A stretch of 64,000 bases of DNA from Ancylostoma caninum (GCA_037903475.1 JBAJFG010000194.1:62001-126000); one strand, 5' to 3'. Shown: positions 1 through 23,740, numbered from the stretch's first letter. A program made the numbers and translations. The notes: generated by a model from the sequence alone, not told the origin.

Positions 1-1499
1 GGACACCAGGGCAGTGGTCCGTGGTACAGGTCTAGGAAGGAGATTGCTTTCTAATGAGGGACGATTGTACAAACCTCACATCCACAGGTTCTACCTTGGG
101 CAATCTTTTAGTGTATAGCTGACAGATTGTCAGTGAAGAAGGGGTCAAGAACAAGTTCATACGGTCGTGTCGTGTCGGCAAGGAAGAGAAAAAGCAAGTT
201 GTCGACAAGCTTTTGGGCGGACAATTTGTCAACAAGGAAGTGCAAAACCAAGTTGTCGACAAGCTTTTGGAAAAGCAAGTTTCAGATGCCATCAAATACT
301 TGCCCTCCAAATGCTTGTCGACAAGTTGTTTTGGGGTTCTGAGGCTCCTTAGCGTAATAAAACCTCCTGAAAAATGAATGAACGTATGGGAAACAAAGCA
401 TACAGTGGGCACCTATTAGAGCAGGATCTCATAGTGGTTATTTTCTTTCTGAAGAAAATGAAATGTATTATGTGCTGACCTGAAAAAGGGATTTCCAAAA
501 CGTTTGGTACATGTTGCAGCATCACCAGCACCCACTGTGAAAAAAAAAACAATGTTGCTTGAGTTACTCTACTCAAATTTCTCTCTTTCATACAACTGAA
601 CGCTACATTTGGTAGAGAGAGTGCATTTTGAGCATCCGCTTCTAGCAAAACTCATTGTCGGCATTTCCGCCTGCAGTGTGGTATTTGTCCTATGGGTTAG
701 GTGCGAGGTGGGTGACTGGTTTGCCTCGTTATATGTTTTAGAAAAATTGCTTCTGCCTAAAAGCGCCAGAGTATGAAATCGGCAACACAATGACTTGTCC
801 GACAAGATCTCCTGAAAACTACGAAACGAAGTTTTAAGCCCATTTTCAGTAAAGGATGTATGTACGTAGCTCTCTACTCAAACACTCACTATTTCGATGT
901 TACGACCCTGAATCTAGGACCTTAACCATGGCTACATGAGCAAGAACTTGCAAATCTTTTTCCTCTTCCATTTCACTACCATTTAACAGAGACAGCTTGA
1001 GACAAATTCACGATGCCATCAACCCCATTCCAGTCATCGATGCCATTCTCGAAATGGAATCAGTTCAGTCTGAAACATTACACGTCAAGCACAGTTCCCA
1101 GTTCATCAGACGTCCAGGTGAAAGGTGTCCTTTTCACAGAGCCAGAATTTTGACGGTGGTAACCCCCTCGAGATCACCCATAGCATAGTACTCGCCAATA
1201 TGTACACGTTCCGATTACGTGCTAAAGCGAAATGTATCCTACCCTATAAAAATGTTTTTCTTTTTCGTTTTACAATGGAATTTTTGGTGTAAAGGTAGGA
1301 GTTCGCAGAAAAAAGACAGGAGAAGATTGGAGATTGTTTCACACACCGGTCGGAAATGTTATTTCGTAACTCATTGGAAGTAAAAACTCGAGCCAGAAAA
1401 TATTGCATACCTGCCATTCAAAGCAAAAGAAGCTTACAGGGGAATGAGTGCTCTCCAGTGAAGACAGAGTCTCGCCACTACTTCTTTAGTTCAACTCTT
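1..1499. other. Anonymous non-coding stretch
   Basis: No recognisable gene. Reading frames here are short and carry no motif I know. The only visible structure is the palindrome-centred repeat at 196-334. The stretch ends at the tRNA-derived SINE at about 1503. It could be intergenic DNA or decayed transposon sequence. Confidence 0.5.
196..334. repeat. Three copies of a palindrome-centred 21-bp repeat
   Basis: The unit AAGTTGTCGACAAGCTTTTGG occurs at 196-216 and 250-270. A third copy at 314-334 reads CTTGTCGACAAGTTGTTTTGG, in which the palindromic core CTTGTCGACAAG is retained and the flank is changed. Spacing between copies is about 54 and 64 bp, and a diverged partial copy lies near 222-237. 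No protein or RNA function is evident. It may be the edge of an unlisted satellite or foldback element. Confidence 0.55.
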
Positions 1500-1502
1500 C
1501 GA

Positions 1503-1769
1503 TAAGGATAAAGTGGCGTTAATCAATCACATCACGTGGGATGCGCCACGCATTCGACTTCATCTGAGCTCGTAGAGGCGTTGAATTCGTTTGTGCCCTG
1601 TACAGGGACTTGCGGGGGGCATCCGATGTACAAATCAGTGCTTCATCCTCCCAGACTCCTCTGGTACCAATTTACCGATCGTAGAGAGATGGATGGCGTG
1701 GTTGGCCAGGGGCGCGATCGCACCATCGACCGTGTGCGTGCCTCTTACCACTGCGCCACGCGCGCCCGG
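1503..1769 (-). mobile_element. tRNA-derived SINE, minus strand
   Basis: Read on the minus strand, the segment starts with a tRNA-like head (1769 downward): GCGTGGCGCAGTGGTAAGAG fits an RNA polymerase III A box. About 35 bases later a degenerate B box (GGTGCGATCGC against the consensus GGTTCGAATCC) follows. A non-tRNA body of about 200 bases ends near 1503 with CGCCACTTTATCC. This head-plus-body layout is that of tRNA-derived SINEs, which I associate with hookworm genomes. It abuts the 5' truncation point of the RTE element. A decayed tRNA gene is less likely, because there is no cloverleaf 3' half. Confidence 0.6.
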
Positions 1770-2968
1770 GTGGAAAATACCATAACGAAGTTGACGACAC
1801 CATTGTCAATCGAAGGTTTTGCCTGATCGATGTCGGTGTTGTAGCAAGCTCTACACCTGATCAGACCATCGCCTTCTTCGCGCAAGATTTTTCTTCTCGC
1901 GTAAAGAAGAGAGAGCCTTGAAATTTGAGAAGAAGAGTCCCAAACCCGCCATAATTTGGGATCTCTTCATTTATTAAGCCGGGCCTTGAGGAGATATCGT
2001 TGTCGACTGATACACCAGCGTTGTGCTGCGAGAGCTGCATGCAGCCACCAAGTAAATTTCGAGCTTGCAAAACTGTACGGAGAAGCGTAAAAGAAGATGT
2101 TAGAGAGAGAGGCGAGCAGGAGTGTTGGCCGAAGCTGCAGGGGCAGGAAGAAGCACCCGCGACGCCAGCCAAGACTTGGCCAATCGTAAGACCAAAATGA
2201 CTGCTCTTCTGCGCCTAGACGGAACAATTTCCTCATCTAAACGGGTAATGGAGAAGCTCATCCACGACTTCTACTCGGATCCTTTTGATAGCTACGTACA
2301 TCAACCTCCCTCCATGTCCTTTTAGAGAGGATGGATAGATATTTCGTCCCATCGGTTCTCCCTTCCGTAATCGTGCATGCCATCAGATCGGTGAAGAACA
2401 GTACAGCTCCGAGCCCCGACAGGATTTAACCAGAACATCTGAAGAATCTTGCCAGCACACTGGCTATGCTTTTTGCGCGATACCTGTCTGTATGCAAGTT
2501 CCCCAACCAATAAAAGAGCAGCAGGACAATGCTGCTGTACAAAAAGGGAGACCCGCAGGTCGTCGGCAATTGACGCCCTACCTGCTCAGTGTCCGTCGCC
2601 TACGAGCTCTTTACGCGAGTGATCCTCAACTGGATCGAAAGGACTCTAGATGAAGGACAGCCGTGCAGGCAACATGGTTTTGGAAAGGATTTAGCATGAA
2701 CGACGAAATACGCACTGTCACGAGACTCATTGAAGTATCGCGAGAGCAGGGTCAAGCGTGTGTCGATAAATTATCAAGGGGGGGGGGGGGTGGGGAGGGG
2801 GGGGGGTCGTGGTCGGGAGGGGGTGCCTTAGTGTGGAATAGGAGGTAGAAAAAAAGGTAGAAAAAACGGAAGAAGTGGGACACTGAATTATCCATACACA
2901 GAATTTGTTTTGACGTGATTAAACGACTTTAACAGTATGATTTGAATAGTGAAAAGTGGGGGGTTATA

Positions 2969-3398
2969 GGCTAAAATTTTCGCACGTCCGTACTGAAAGT
3001 CCTACCCAATCCTGCAGGCCGGTAAAAAGTCGTTTTATGGACCCTACCCAATGGTGCTTTACCCCCAAGTTTCAGGTCTCCAGCTTCAAGAGGAAAGATT
3101 CAGCACGGGAATTACGGAGATGAGGTTTCGTCGATAAAAATGGCCTTTTTCCATGTTTTTATCGACGCAGTTGAATCGCGGTGGAAGCAGCTGCAGAAAA
3201 ACGAGCTGCGCAGCCTGAAAGCGCTAACCTTCGACTATTAGAAACCTGAAAAAAATTGGGACCTCAACGGGCCAGATCTTCTGATATTCGTGTCCGACTA
3301 CAACCATGCCTCTGAACGAGTAAATTTTAGGCTAAAATTTTCGCACGTCCGTACTGATAGTCCTACCCAGTCCTCCAGCCCTATAAACAGTTATTTCG
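2969..3398. repeat. Direct repeat inside the hAT-like element
   Basis: GGCTAAAATTTTCGCACGTC followed by CGTACTGA, AGTCCTACCCA and TCC begins at 2969 and again at 3330, an offset of 361 bp. The two copies stay similar for roughly 50-60 bases, then drift. Together with the repeat pair further right, this shows that the interior of the element grew by duplication. Confidence 0.7.
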
Positions 3399-3454
3399 TG
3401 CTTTACGGTCGACCATCTCAAATCTACTACAAGCGCGTGTCATTTTACGCCATG

Positions 3455-3670
3455 CAAAAATTCTAGCCTCGGAGGGGATCGAACCTTTGACCATGTCGAT
3501 GATGTGTATGGTTGTTTTTCGTGACAAATACGAAGGTATTTCGTTTAGAAACACTGTACGGACGCTTTCAGACTGAAATTCGCTCACCGCACACGCTTTA
3601 ACCCTCAGCAAAAATTTCAGCCTCGGTAGGGATCGAACCCTTCACCATGTAGATGATGTATATAAATGTT
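3455..3670 (-). repeat. Tandem pair carrying a tRNA T-arm-like motif
   Basis: Two diverged units, near 3455-3525 and 3608-3670, share GCAAAAATT, TAGCCTCGG or CAGCCTCGG, GGGATCGAACC and CCATGT followed by GATGATGT. On the minus strand each reads GGTTCGATCCC, a good match to the tRNA T-loop or B box (GGTTCGANTCC), followed by CCGAGGC. No A box or full cloverleaf is visible, so these are not tRNA genes. They may be remnants of a tRNA-derived SINE captured by the DNA transposon. Confidence 0.5.
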
Positions 3671-4012
3671 TTTTCTTGATGTGTTCGAGCCTCATTAGTT
3701 ACGTAAGCAACACTGCATAGTTAATGCACAATTTTTGTCCACCGCGTACATTTCAACGTTTTCCAAAAAAAAAAAACCCAACCAACTAGTTAGATACAAA
3801 AGAGCCTCTTTCTCCTTCCTATGCTCTGGCTCCATTACACCCTTCGCAGTACGAACACCTGAAATGGGATATCTGAATATCTAGATTCTCCATACATAGA
3901 AGGGAATTTGTGTGCTAAGGGGGGAGTCGTATTTTTGGTGGCTCAAAGGGGGGGGGGCGTATGGGGATCGACTTTTTACCATCATCACGCTTGACCTGCG
4001 CGAGAGTATAAG

Positions 4013-5126
4013 ATGCCCCTCTGTCTCGCGTTCATCGATTTGAAGAAAGCCTTCGACTCTGTTGAGACGGAAGCGGTGTTGGAAGCCCTGGGCAACCAGG
4101 GCATACCTACTCAATACATCAAGGTATTTCGTGAGTCTACAGCAACTTCACGACCAGGATTTCTCCATTCTACGACGACATCACCATCGACGTCAAGAGA
4201 GGGGTTCGGCAAGGCGATACCGTGTCGCCAAAACTATTCAGCGCCACTCTCGAAGACGTCATGCGGAAACTGGAATGGGATAGCATGGGAGTGCAAGTTG
4301 ATGGCCGGCGACTTAGTCATCTTCGCTTCGCTGACGACATCGTTCTTACAACACCACCATCAGCGAAGCGGAACAGATGCTGGCCGACTTCGAGGACGCC
4401 TGTGGAAAGACTGGTCTCCAGCTGAATCTGACGAAGACGATGTTCATGAAGAACGGATGGGTCCCGGATGTCCCATTCTCGCTCAATGGAACGACCATAT
4501 CCGAATGCTCCAGCTACGTATACCTAGGTCGGGAAGTCAACATGATGAACGACCTCGCAGGAGGAAACGAGCGGCTTGGGGAGCTTACAAGAGCATCGAG
4601 GACGTAGTGAAGAAGACGAAGAACACCAGGCTCCGTGCCCTCCTTTCCAACGCAACAGTTCTCCCTGCTTTTACGTATGCCTCAGAAACCTGGGCGTTGC
4701 GCAAGCAGGATGAGAATGCGTTTAGTGTCGTCGAATGCCTCATCAAGAGGGTGATGCCAGGAATAACTTACCTCACGCAAATGAAGGACGGAACACGTGG
4801 TTTCATCCAGCGTCAAGAACAGGGACCCTGGTGCTTACGCCACGTTAAGTAAGATCAAGTAGGTGAGACGGGGGATGAATCTTAACGACAACCATTGGAC
4901 AATAGCCGTCAGGGACTGGACTCCACGGAACATCAAGCGCACAACAGGAAGTCCACCGTTCCAGTGGTCAGAATTCTTCACGAAGTTCTTCAATGAACGA
5001 TACAACGCTCCTCGCGTTCTCGAACGTACAGAATCCATTGAAAAACTCTGGCATGCGAGAACGACAAGTGGAAAAATTGATGGCGCTCGGTTCACACGAA
5101 GATCAACGGGATTCACTAAATACTAA
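4013..5126 (+). pseudogene. RTE reverse transcriptase pseudogene, palm to C-terminus
   Basis: This part of the RTE pol reads through three frames. One frame gives PLCLAFIDLKKAFDSVETE from 4016. A second gives FTTRISPFYDDITIDVKRGV, RQGDTVSPKLF and HLRFADDIVL (about 4145-4355). A third gives CGKTGLQLNLTKTMF and ECSSYVYLGREVNMMNDL (4400-4555). The first returns for RRKRAAWGAYKSIEDVVKK and TYASETWALRKQ (4560-4720). The piece at 4863-5126 contains DWTPRNIKRTTGSPPFQWSE, matching the usual RTE C-terminus. At least four frameshifts separate these blocks. The domain order is intact and the catalytic Asp pair is present, but the gene is dead. Confidence 0.85.
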
Positions 5127-5131
5127 ACTAA

Positions 5132-5164
5132 ACTTTGATCTTAGCCAAAAGGGCGAGAAGCGAT
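5132..5164 (-). pseudogene. U2 snRNA 5'-end fragment (33 nt)
   Basis: On the minus strand the segment reads ATCGCTTCTCGCCCTTTTGG and then CTAAGATCAAAGT. This is the start of U2 spliceosomal RNA, including part of the branch-point interaction region context, with one visible mismatch (C where I expect G in the CGGCC of other U2 RNAs). The match stops at about nucleotide 33, with no Sm site or stem-loops after it. It is therefore a fragment, not a gene. It lies precisely between the RTE 3' tail and the 5' truncation point of the next LINE. Confidence 0.75.
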
Positions 5165-5692
5165 GACCACCGGGAAGCTTATGACCCGTGTAATGCGGTT
5201 CCTATATGATGGAATACCTAACAGTAAGGTTTGGAATCAGAACGTTGGCCTAGATACCCTCTCCTCTAGACTAAGGAAATTTGATCTAAAAATGTTTTAC
5301 AAAATGCTCCACGGATACGCAGGTTTAAAGCCGGCACAGCTTGTTGCGATGAGAGCATCCAACACTAGGGGCGGGTCTAATAAAATAGTCATTCTCAGAG
5401 CTAGAAGCAACATTAGGCATCATCTCTTTGTTAACCGAGCGGGGTCCGAATTCATCAATATTAGTAAGAAGCAAATCATTCCACTGAAATTAAGCTCTTT
5501 CATACGCATGTTGGGTAAGTTACAGTAATCTTATGAGTCTATTTTAATCATATTTTTTTACCTCAGCAATTATCCATCACACTCAGGTCATCTTGTTGGT
5601 TGTCTTTCAGTCAGTTCTGTTGTTGTTTGATTTGTTGTTTTATCTTCACATGGGTTTTCCATGTAATAAACATACATACATACATACATACA
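5165..5692 (+). mobile_element. 5'-truncated CR1/Jockey-like LINE, 3' end
   Basis: From about 5195 a frame reads VGLDTLSSRLRKFDLKMFYK, then MLHGYAG, NTRGGSNK, RSNIRHHLFVNRAGSEF and a short tail ending in a stop at 5526-5528. This is the C-terminal region after the RT thumb found in nematode CR1-like LINEs (motifs LxSRRxxFDLKxxYK and TRGG...RSNIRxxFFxxR). The 3' UTR runs to an AATAAA-containing end and a (CATA)n tail at 5670-5692, as expected for target-primed reverse transcription. All upstream protein is missing. Confidence 0.75.
5670..5692. repeat. (CATA)n microsatellite tail of the LINE
   Basis: Five to six tandem CATA units directly follow ATGTAATAAA. Short tandem 3' tails in place of poly(A) are typical of CR1-like LINEs. 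Confidence 0.85.
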
Positions 5693-5699
5693 AACGGGA

Positions 5700-7120
5700 G
5701 TCACGATGATCAAATCAGGTGATACTCGGTGATACCCTCGTAGGAAAAATTAACTTTCACCGGCAGGATCTGATAGCAGAGTAGCACTTGTGCAGCAGCC
5801 AGATAACCCGTTGAAAAATTGTGAAAAAGCTTGCAGGTGGTAACTTTCAATTGAGTCAAAATTTCACACTGCACTAAAGATCTGTGAGAAAGCTCGCATC
5901 CAGCTCGCGGAGCATACTTTCGATTGCTTTTACATTATTCGAAAGTATCCAATTTCTATCCACAGGTTATTCGTGGAACCATCGTACACTGAGTCATTCT
6001 AATCCATGTCGTTCAAGGAATTGCAAAAAAAAATCAAGCGGTTTGGTCAAAGGAATTGGAATAAAGAAGTTGAACAGTTTCAATCTTGTTTTGAGAAGTT
6101 GGAATTACGATGATTGTCATGGTATGCTTCTTTTAGCAGCACGTTTTTTTTTTCGTTTATCGTTATCTCTGCTTGAGGACAATATGTGAAGTCCACAGTA
6201 GATAACGAGCCAGTCTTTGAAGTGCCTCTTTCAAATGTAACTGTGTTGGAGACAAAAGTGAAGCTTTTCTTGAGTTTCATTAGGTGAGAAAATTTGGTCC
6301 ACAATTTTGATTTTTTTCTTCTTTTTTTTTGTTGAAGAACAACTACTGACCGACCTCGCTTATTGAAATGCGCTTCCACGCCTGCTTATGTAGGAGACGA
6401 GGAGTGATCCCGTTAAGGTTGGTTAGTGCTCCTTTAAAAATATCCAACTTCTCTTTGAAAGCGGAGAACTGCATTTGCGATAACAAATTCATTCTGCCAC
6501 ATGCTTTGCTTTGTGATTCTTTATTGCATTGCATGGATACATTTTCTATCAGAACCCCTATTTGCTCATTGCTATGCAGAAAATGGTTATTTTTGTCGAC
6601 GTCTCCTACCCTAGGAATTCTGTAAAGCTGTTACGGCCTTCGCTGGAATTGAAAATAAGACTGACCAACTTGTTGCTTGCTTCACTCCAACAGATTCTAT
6701 GCACGACTCTCCGCTTAGTCATCCTTTTTCTATTCCTCTTACATGAATTGGAAGCCATTCCGTTCATAATCTCGTAGCCGAAAATAAATGTGCATAATAT
6801 CCATTTTTAGTGGTCGCTACGACATTAAAGTGTTCCTAAGCACTTGACCTTATATACTAATTTGCGGCAAAAGTATCGCGTCACTTTAAAGCTCCATTTT
6901 TGAATTTATTCCTTTTTTGATTACAATTTCAAACATGTGTGCCCTAATTAGTAACAGTACCACCTACATACAGTGACCGGGAGTTTCTGGCAGCAGCTGC
7001 GAGTGAGCGCTTCCAGAATGATTTCCACAAACACTGACCGTTGCCTACTGAGGAGATAGGGGGAATCCACTGTTACCAGCACGTTCTTGTGGCTCTCACG
7101 TTAACCATATTTAGGCCAAT
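5700..7120. other. Anonymous non-coding stretch
   Basis: There are AT-rich reading frames of at most about 100 codons on both strands, none with a motif I recognise and several overlapping as shadows. I see no splice-bounded exon chain. Probably intergenic. Confidence 0.45.
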
Positions 7121-7124
7121 TTAT

Positions 7125-7331
7125 AGCTGATGCGTGCGTTCGATGCGCGTGCATCTTGAAGGATAGACCCAGTCGCAGGCCTGACGCAGCTCAGACACAG
7201 GTGAGACGCACGCGTTCGCGGCCTCGCGGCGACCGTGTGGCACTTTCGCTCAGTGTATGCGTGCCGCGTTGACCAGTCTTCATTGGGAATCCTTCGCAAA
7301 CGAATGCGTGCGAGTGACGCACGCATCCAGT
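7125..7331. repeat. GC-rich foldback repeat (about 207 bp)
   Basis: The left arm GCTGATGCGTGCGTTCGATG (from 7125) pairs with the right arm, whose reverse complement reads CACTGGATGCGTGCGTCACT (from 7331). The middle holds GAGACGCACGCGTTCGCGG. The arms are imperfect. A related piece at about 53595-53650 shares CGCAAA, ATGCGT and GTGCGACTGACGCACGCGTT. No target duplication was found, so mobility is inferred. Confidence 0.45.
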
Positions 7332-7334
7332 GAA

Positions 7335-8680
7335 AAATGCCCTTTCGTGGCGAAGCGGTTTCCATCGCGAATCATAGTTCAATCCTATTTCTTCCGAGAG
7401 TGAACAAATCACCTACTTTCTCAGCAATGCATACGGGCCGTGCAGTAACTACTACGTAGTTCGATGAAGCCGGCTGGCCCCAACAGAGTCCATCAACTAA
7501 TTTCTAGGTAATCCACAACCACAAAGACCGCGGAAATTTTCACATAATGGCACTCGATCTGACACAGATGGTTGGTGGTTCTGACAATTACACCGTGTGC
7601 ATTTGTGTGTTAGTATCCAGTGTGACGAAAAATTATAAGCTTTTTTATTTCAATGACATAATTTTTCAGCAGGAAAAATCGTTAACAAAGAAAACACACA
7701 TAGCTATTACAACAGAATAAGTCATGTTTCTAGAACGTACAACGTGAGAACTAGCCGCACACACGGTTGGTGTGCTTTGAGCTATCCGGTGGCACCTACC
7801 CTTGATGAATCCCGCTTCAAAAGTGGGTCACACGAGAGACATATGGGAGAACAAAGTGATGAAATTATGCCAGTTCATGGGGAGGGAATGGCAAAACAAA
7901 CAGGGGCGAATCGCACAGGGATTCTCGAGAACAGTACGCAGACCTTTAAGAGGTCAGACCGAAAGACGAGGCTCTCGCGAGAGCCGCAAAAAGAAGGGAT
8001 CAGCTAAACGAATAAATATATCGGAGGATCTCGATGGGGGACTATGTACACAGAAGGTGGTGGGGGTAAATTAGAATTCTGAAGTGAGCAACTATGTCGT
8101 GACCGGATGGCTCGGTGTGCCGGTGGGCCGGTCAAAGTGAATTTGAACCTCGTGAGCAATGAGTTACTTTGGGTGAGCATGGATCACAGACCGGATCGTT
8201 GGGCTTTGGAGGACGTGAGGTGTGACGCTTATGACGATATCATTCAGGCTGCACTCTTCGATGGGAGTGGCGCGTTATGTATCTGTCCACGGGACCGTAT
8301 GCTACCAGACCCTAAACAATCACTGTTAAATTGGAGACAGCTGTAGAAGGATCACTTAGTTCAGTTAATTTCTGTATGAAATCTGAAAGCATTACTGATG
8401 CTGTAGTTCTTTTAGCACGAAGTACTGTTTTCCATCCGCAAGTGAACTCACATGAGCAAAAGGGTGGAGCAGTGAGTAACTCATACGTGAATCAAAAGGT
8501 GTATCTGGACCTTTTTGAGCACCACGAAGCTATTTATATTAGTTCCAATGCAGAAATAATGGTTCAAATCACCTTCTTCTCAGGAAGCCAGCACATAGCT
8601 TTACTATCTTCCAATTCTTTTTTAAAGGTAATTGACCTCAACTTGGTTCGAAAAAGAAAGCATGGACCACACCACGGGCC
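7335..8680. other. Stretch with unidentified short ORFs
   Basis: Plus-strand open frames at 7744-8007, 8107-8346 and 8331-8717 (79-128 codons) are the only candidates. The last two overlap by a few bases in different frames. None shows a domain, signal peptide or splice pattern that I can defend. I do not call genes here. Confidence 0.35.
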
Positions 8681-8682
8681 GC

Positions 8683-8788
8683 ATGCATTATTGAGATTAC
8701 CCAAGGAAGCGTGCTAGCACCACACAAATTTGCCCGTCGTTATTACAGGCTTCGATACGTTTAACCTGGGTAATCTCGATGATGCATC
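8683..8788. repeat. Foldback repeat, family A (copy 1)
   Basis: ATGCATTATTGAGATTACCC at the left pairs with TGGGTAATCTCGATGATGCA at the right. The loop contains CACCACACAAATTTGCCCGT. The same arms and loop recur at 27276, 31658, 38621 and, as a half copy, 49870. This is the best-preserved copy of the inverted arms. Confidence 0.7.
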
Positions 8789-8789
8789 C

Positions 8790-9616
8790 AGGCCCAGCTA
8801 AGGCAGTGATCCTAGGCATGGAGTGTTCACTGCAATTACACGAGAGGTTTCTTTAGAGACCAAAAGAGTGACTGGAAACGAAGGTCATAAGTTTTAAGAA
8901 AGAAACTAGTTGATATGAGACCTTTATCGATCGACGGCAGCAGGAGGGAGAGAAGGAAACGTGCAAAAAAGGCGTTTAAGAAGTTATTTCTTCAAAATTT
9001 ACCACTTCGACTAGATGTCAGGGAACAAATGAGTTAAATAGGGGGCAATTAACAGAAATGGATGAAATCATCCATGAACTGAGAGCGCGACTTTTTCCGG
9101 AGATTTTGGGAACACTTCATTGGGGCATGGAAAATGATAGACTATGTAGTTGAAATTTCCAAATTTTGAATATGCAGCGTTATAAATGGGAGGGCGGATG
9201 GCCCATCTCCATGACTAGGCAAATAGTTGAAATGGACTATCACAGCTTTCGGCCACGCCTCTATTTCCAGGTATAACGCTCTACACCCTTGAATCTGAAT
9301 TGGTCTATGCAGTTGAGCACTCCTCTATGAAACTTGAAAACTCTATGAATCTTGAAAACTCCTCTGTGCAATGTGAGTCATAAAATATTATAGTAATGAC
9401 AGTAAAACCAATATATGAAATCGTTGGAATTTTTGACTTTGCAGAATAAAAAAAAGCTTCCTGTGCTGCTGGGTCAACTTTTGAGCAAATGCACAGAACG
9501 AAAGGTCCTGGCGTTGCTAAGCGCAGCAAATAGCAAAATTCTGTGGCTCTGTGCTGGCAGTGATGTTCTAGTGCTCCAAGGCATCGAAGTGATGCGTTTT
9601 GCTTCTGAGCTACTGC
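8790..9616. other. 3' flank of the Ca2+-ATPase gene
   Basis: This holds the presumed 3' UTR and downstream DNA of the minus-strand ATPase. I did not find a clear AATAAA on the minus strand close to the stop codon, so the transcript end is unknown. A run of near-duplicates of AACTCTATGAATCTTGAAAA lies near 9330-9365. Confidence 0.4.
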
Positions 9617-23603
<13,987 letters not shown>

Positions 23604-23624
23604 GGTTACCCACCCTCTGAAAAA
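23604..23624 (-). promoter_or_regulatory. Likely trans- or cis-splice acceptor of the ATPase 5' UTR
   Basis: Thirteen bases before the ATG the minus strand has ATTTTTTCAG followed by AGGGTGGGTAACC. This is a strong nematode 3' splice site. With no clear upstream coding exon, spliced-leader addition is the simplest reading; a non-coding 5' exon further upstream is the alternative. Confidence 0.6.
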
Positions 23625-23730
23625 ATTTAAAAATCAGGTTGACATCATCAGCAAAGAAATCAGATCGAAAAAAAACAACGGAAACAGCGAATGATCTGCG
23701 AATCAAGAAGCGACGCGATCGACAGCGAAC

Positions 23731-23740
23731 TATATATAGG
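23731..23740 (-). promoter_or_regulatory. TATA-like motif upstream of the ATPase
   Basis: The minus strand has CCTATATATA, about 115 bases before the presumed splice acceptor and 130 before the start codon. Position and sequence suit a core promoter, but single TATA matches are common by chance in this DNA. Confidence 0.25.

Larger units (their letters stand above)
2747..3998. mobile_element. Non-autonomous hAT-like DNA transposon (1,252 bp) inserted in the RTE element
   Basis: The termini are inverted: left CAGGGTCAAGCGTG (2747-2760) and right, read in reverse complement, CAGGTCAAGCGTG (3986-3998). Identical 8-bp direct repeats CGCGAGAG flank it at 2739-2746 and 3999-4006, as expected of a hAT-type target-site duplication. 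If the element and one repeat copy are left out, the RTE reading frame continues exactly (EVSRE into YKMPLCL), which fixes the borders independently. The interior has G runs and internal repeats but no transposase-like ORF, so it would need a transposase supplied elsewhere. Merlin or P elements also make 8-bp duplications, but the CAGG terminus favours hAT. Confidence 0.85.
1776..5131 (+). mobile_element. RTE-clade non-LTR retrotransposon, 5'-truncated and inactive
   Basis: This is a decayed LINE. The order of remnants is: end of the endonuclease domain (about 1780-1860, a diverged form of the DxIIVNxRFCLTDV region); the linker to RT (1900-2200, including KTVRRSVKEDVRER and ANRKTKMTAL); RT fingers (2205-2520); the motif LFTRVILNWIERTLDEGQP (about 2610-2660); then, after the inserted DNA element at 2747-3998, LCLAFIDLKKAFDSVETEAV (4020-4080), RQGDTVSPKLF, the catalytic FADD (Asp-Asp codons 4333-4338) and the C-terminal domain to about 5126. 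The coding text moves between all three frames and has stops, so it cannot make a working polymerase. Upstream it is cut off beside a SINE. The end is taken as the AT-rich tail before the U2 fragment. Confidence 0.85.

Noticed and set aside
1536..1826. 96-codon ORF
   Set aside because: It runs across the antisense of the tRNA-derived SINE and into RTE DNA; it is not a protein gene.
2663..2848. 61-codon ORF with a glycine-rich end
   Set aside because: It crosses the RTE/hAT border and gains its glycine tract from the poly-G run.
3465..3490. tRNA gene on the minus strand
   Set aside because: Only a T-arm-like motif is present; no acceptor stem, anticodon arm or A box could be paired.
4013..4852. 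279-codon ORF as an intact gene
   Set aside because: Conserved RT blocks fall in three different frames; only parts of this ORF are the true frame, so it is a frameshifted pseudogene.
5132..5164. Functional U2 snRNA gene
   Set aside because: Only the first 33 bases match; the Sm site and 3' stem-loops are absent.
23731..23740. TATA box as proof of the ATPase promoter
   Set aside because: Plausible position but a single 8-base AT motif; listed only as low confidence.
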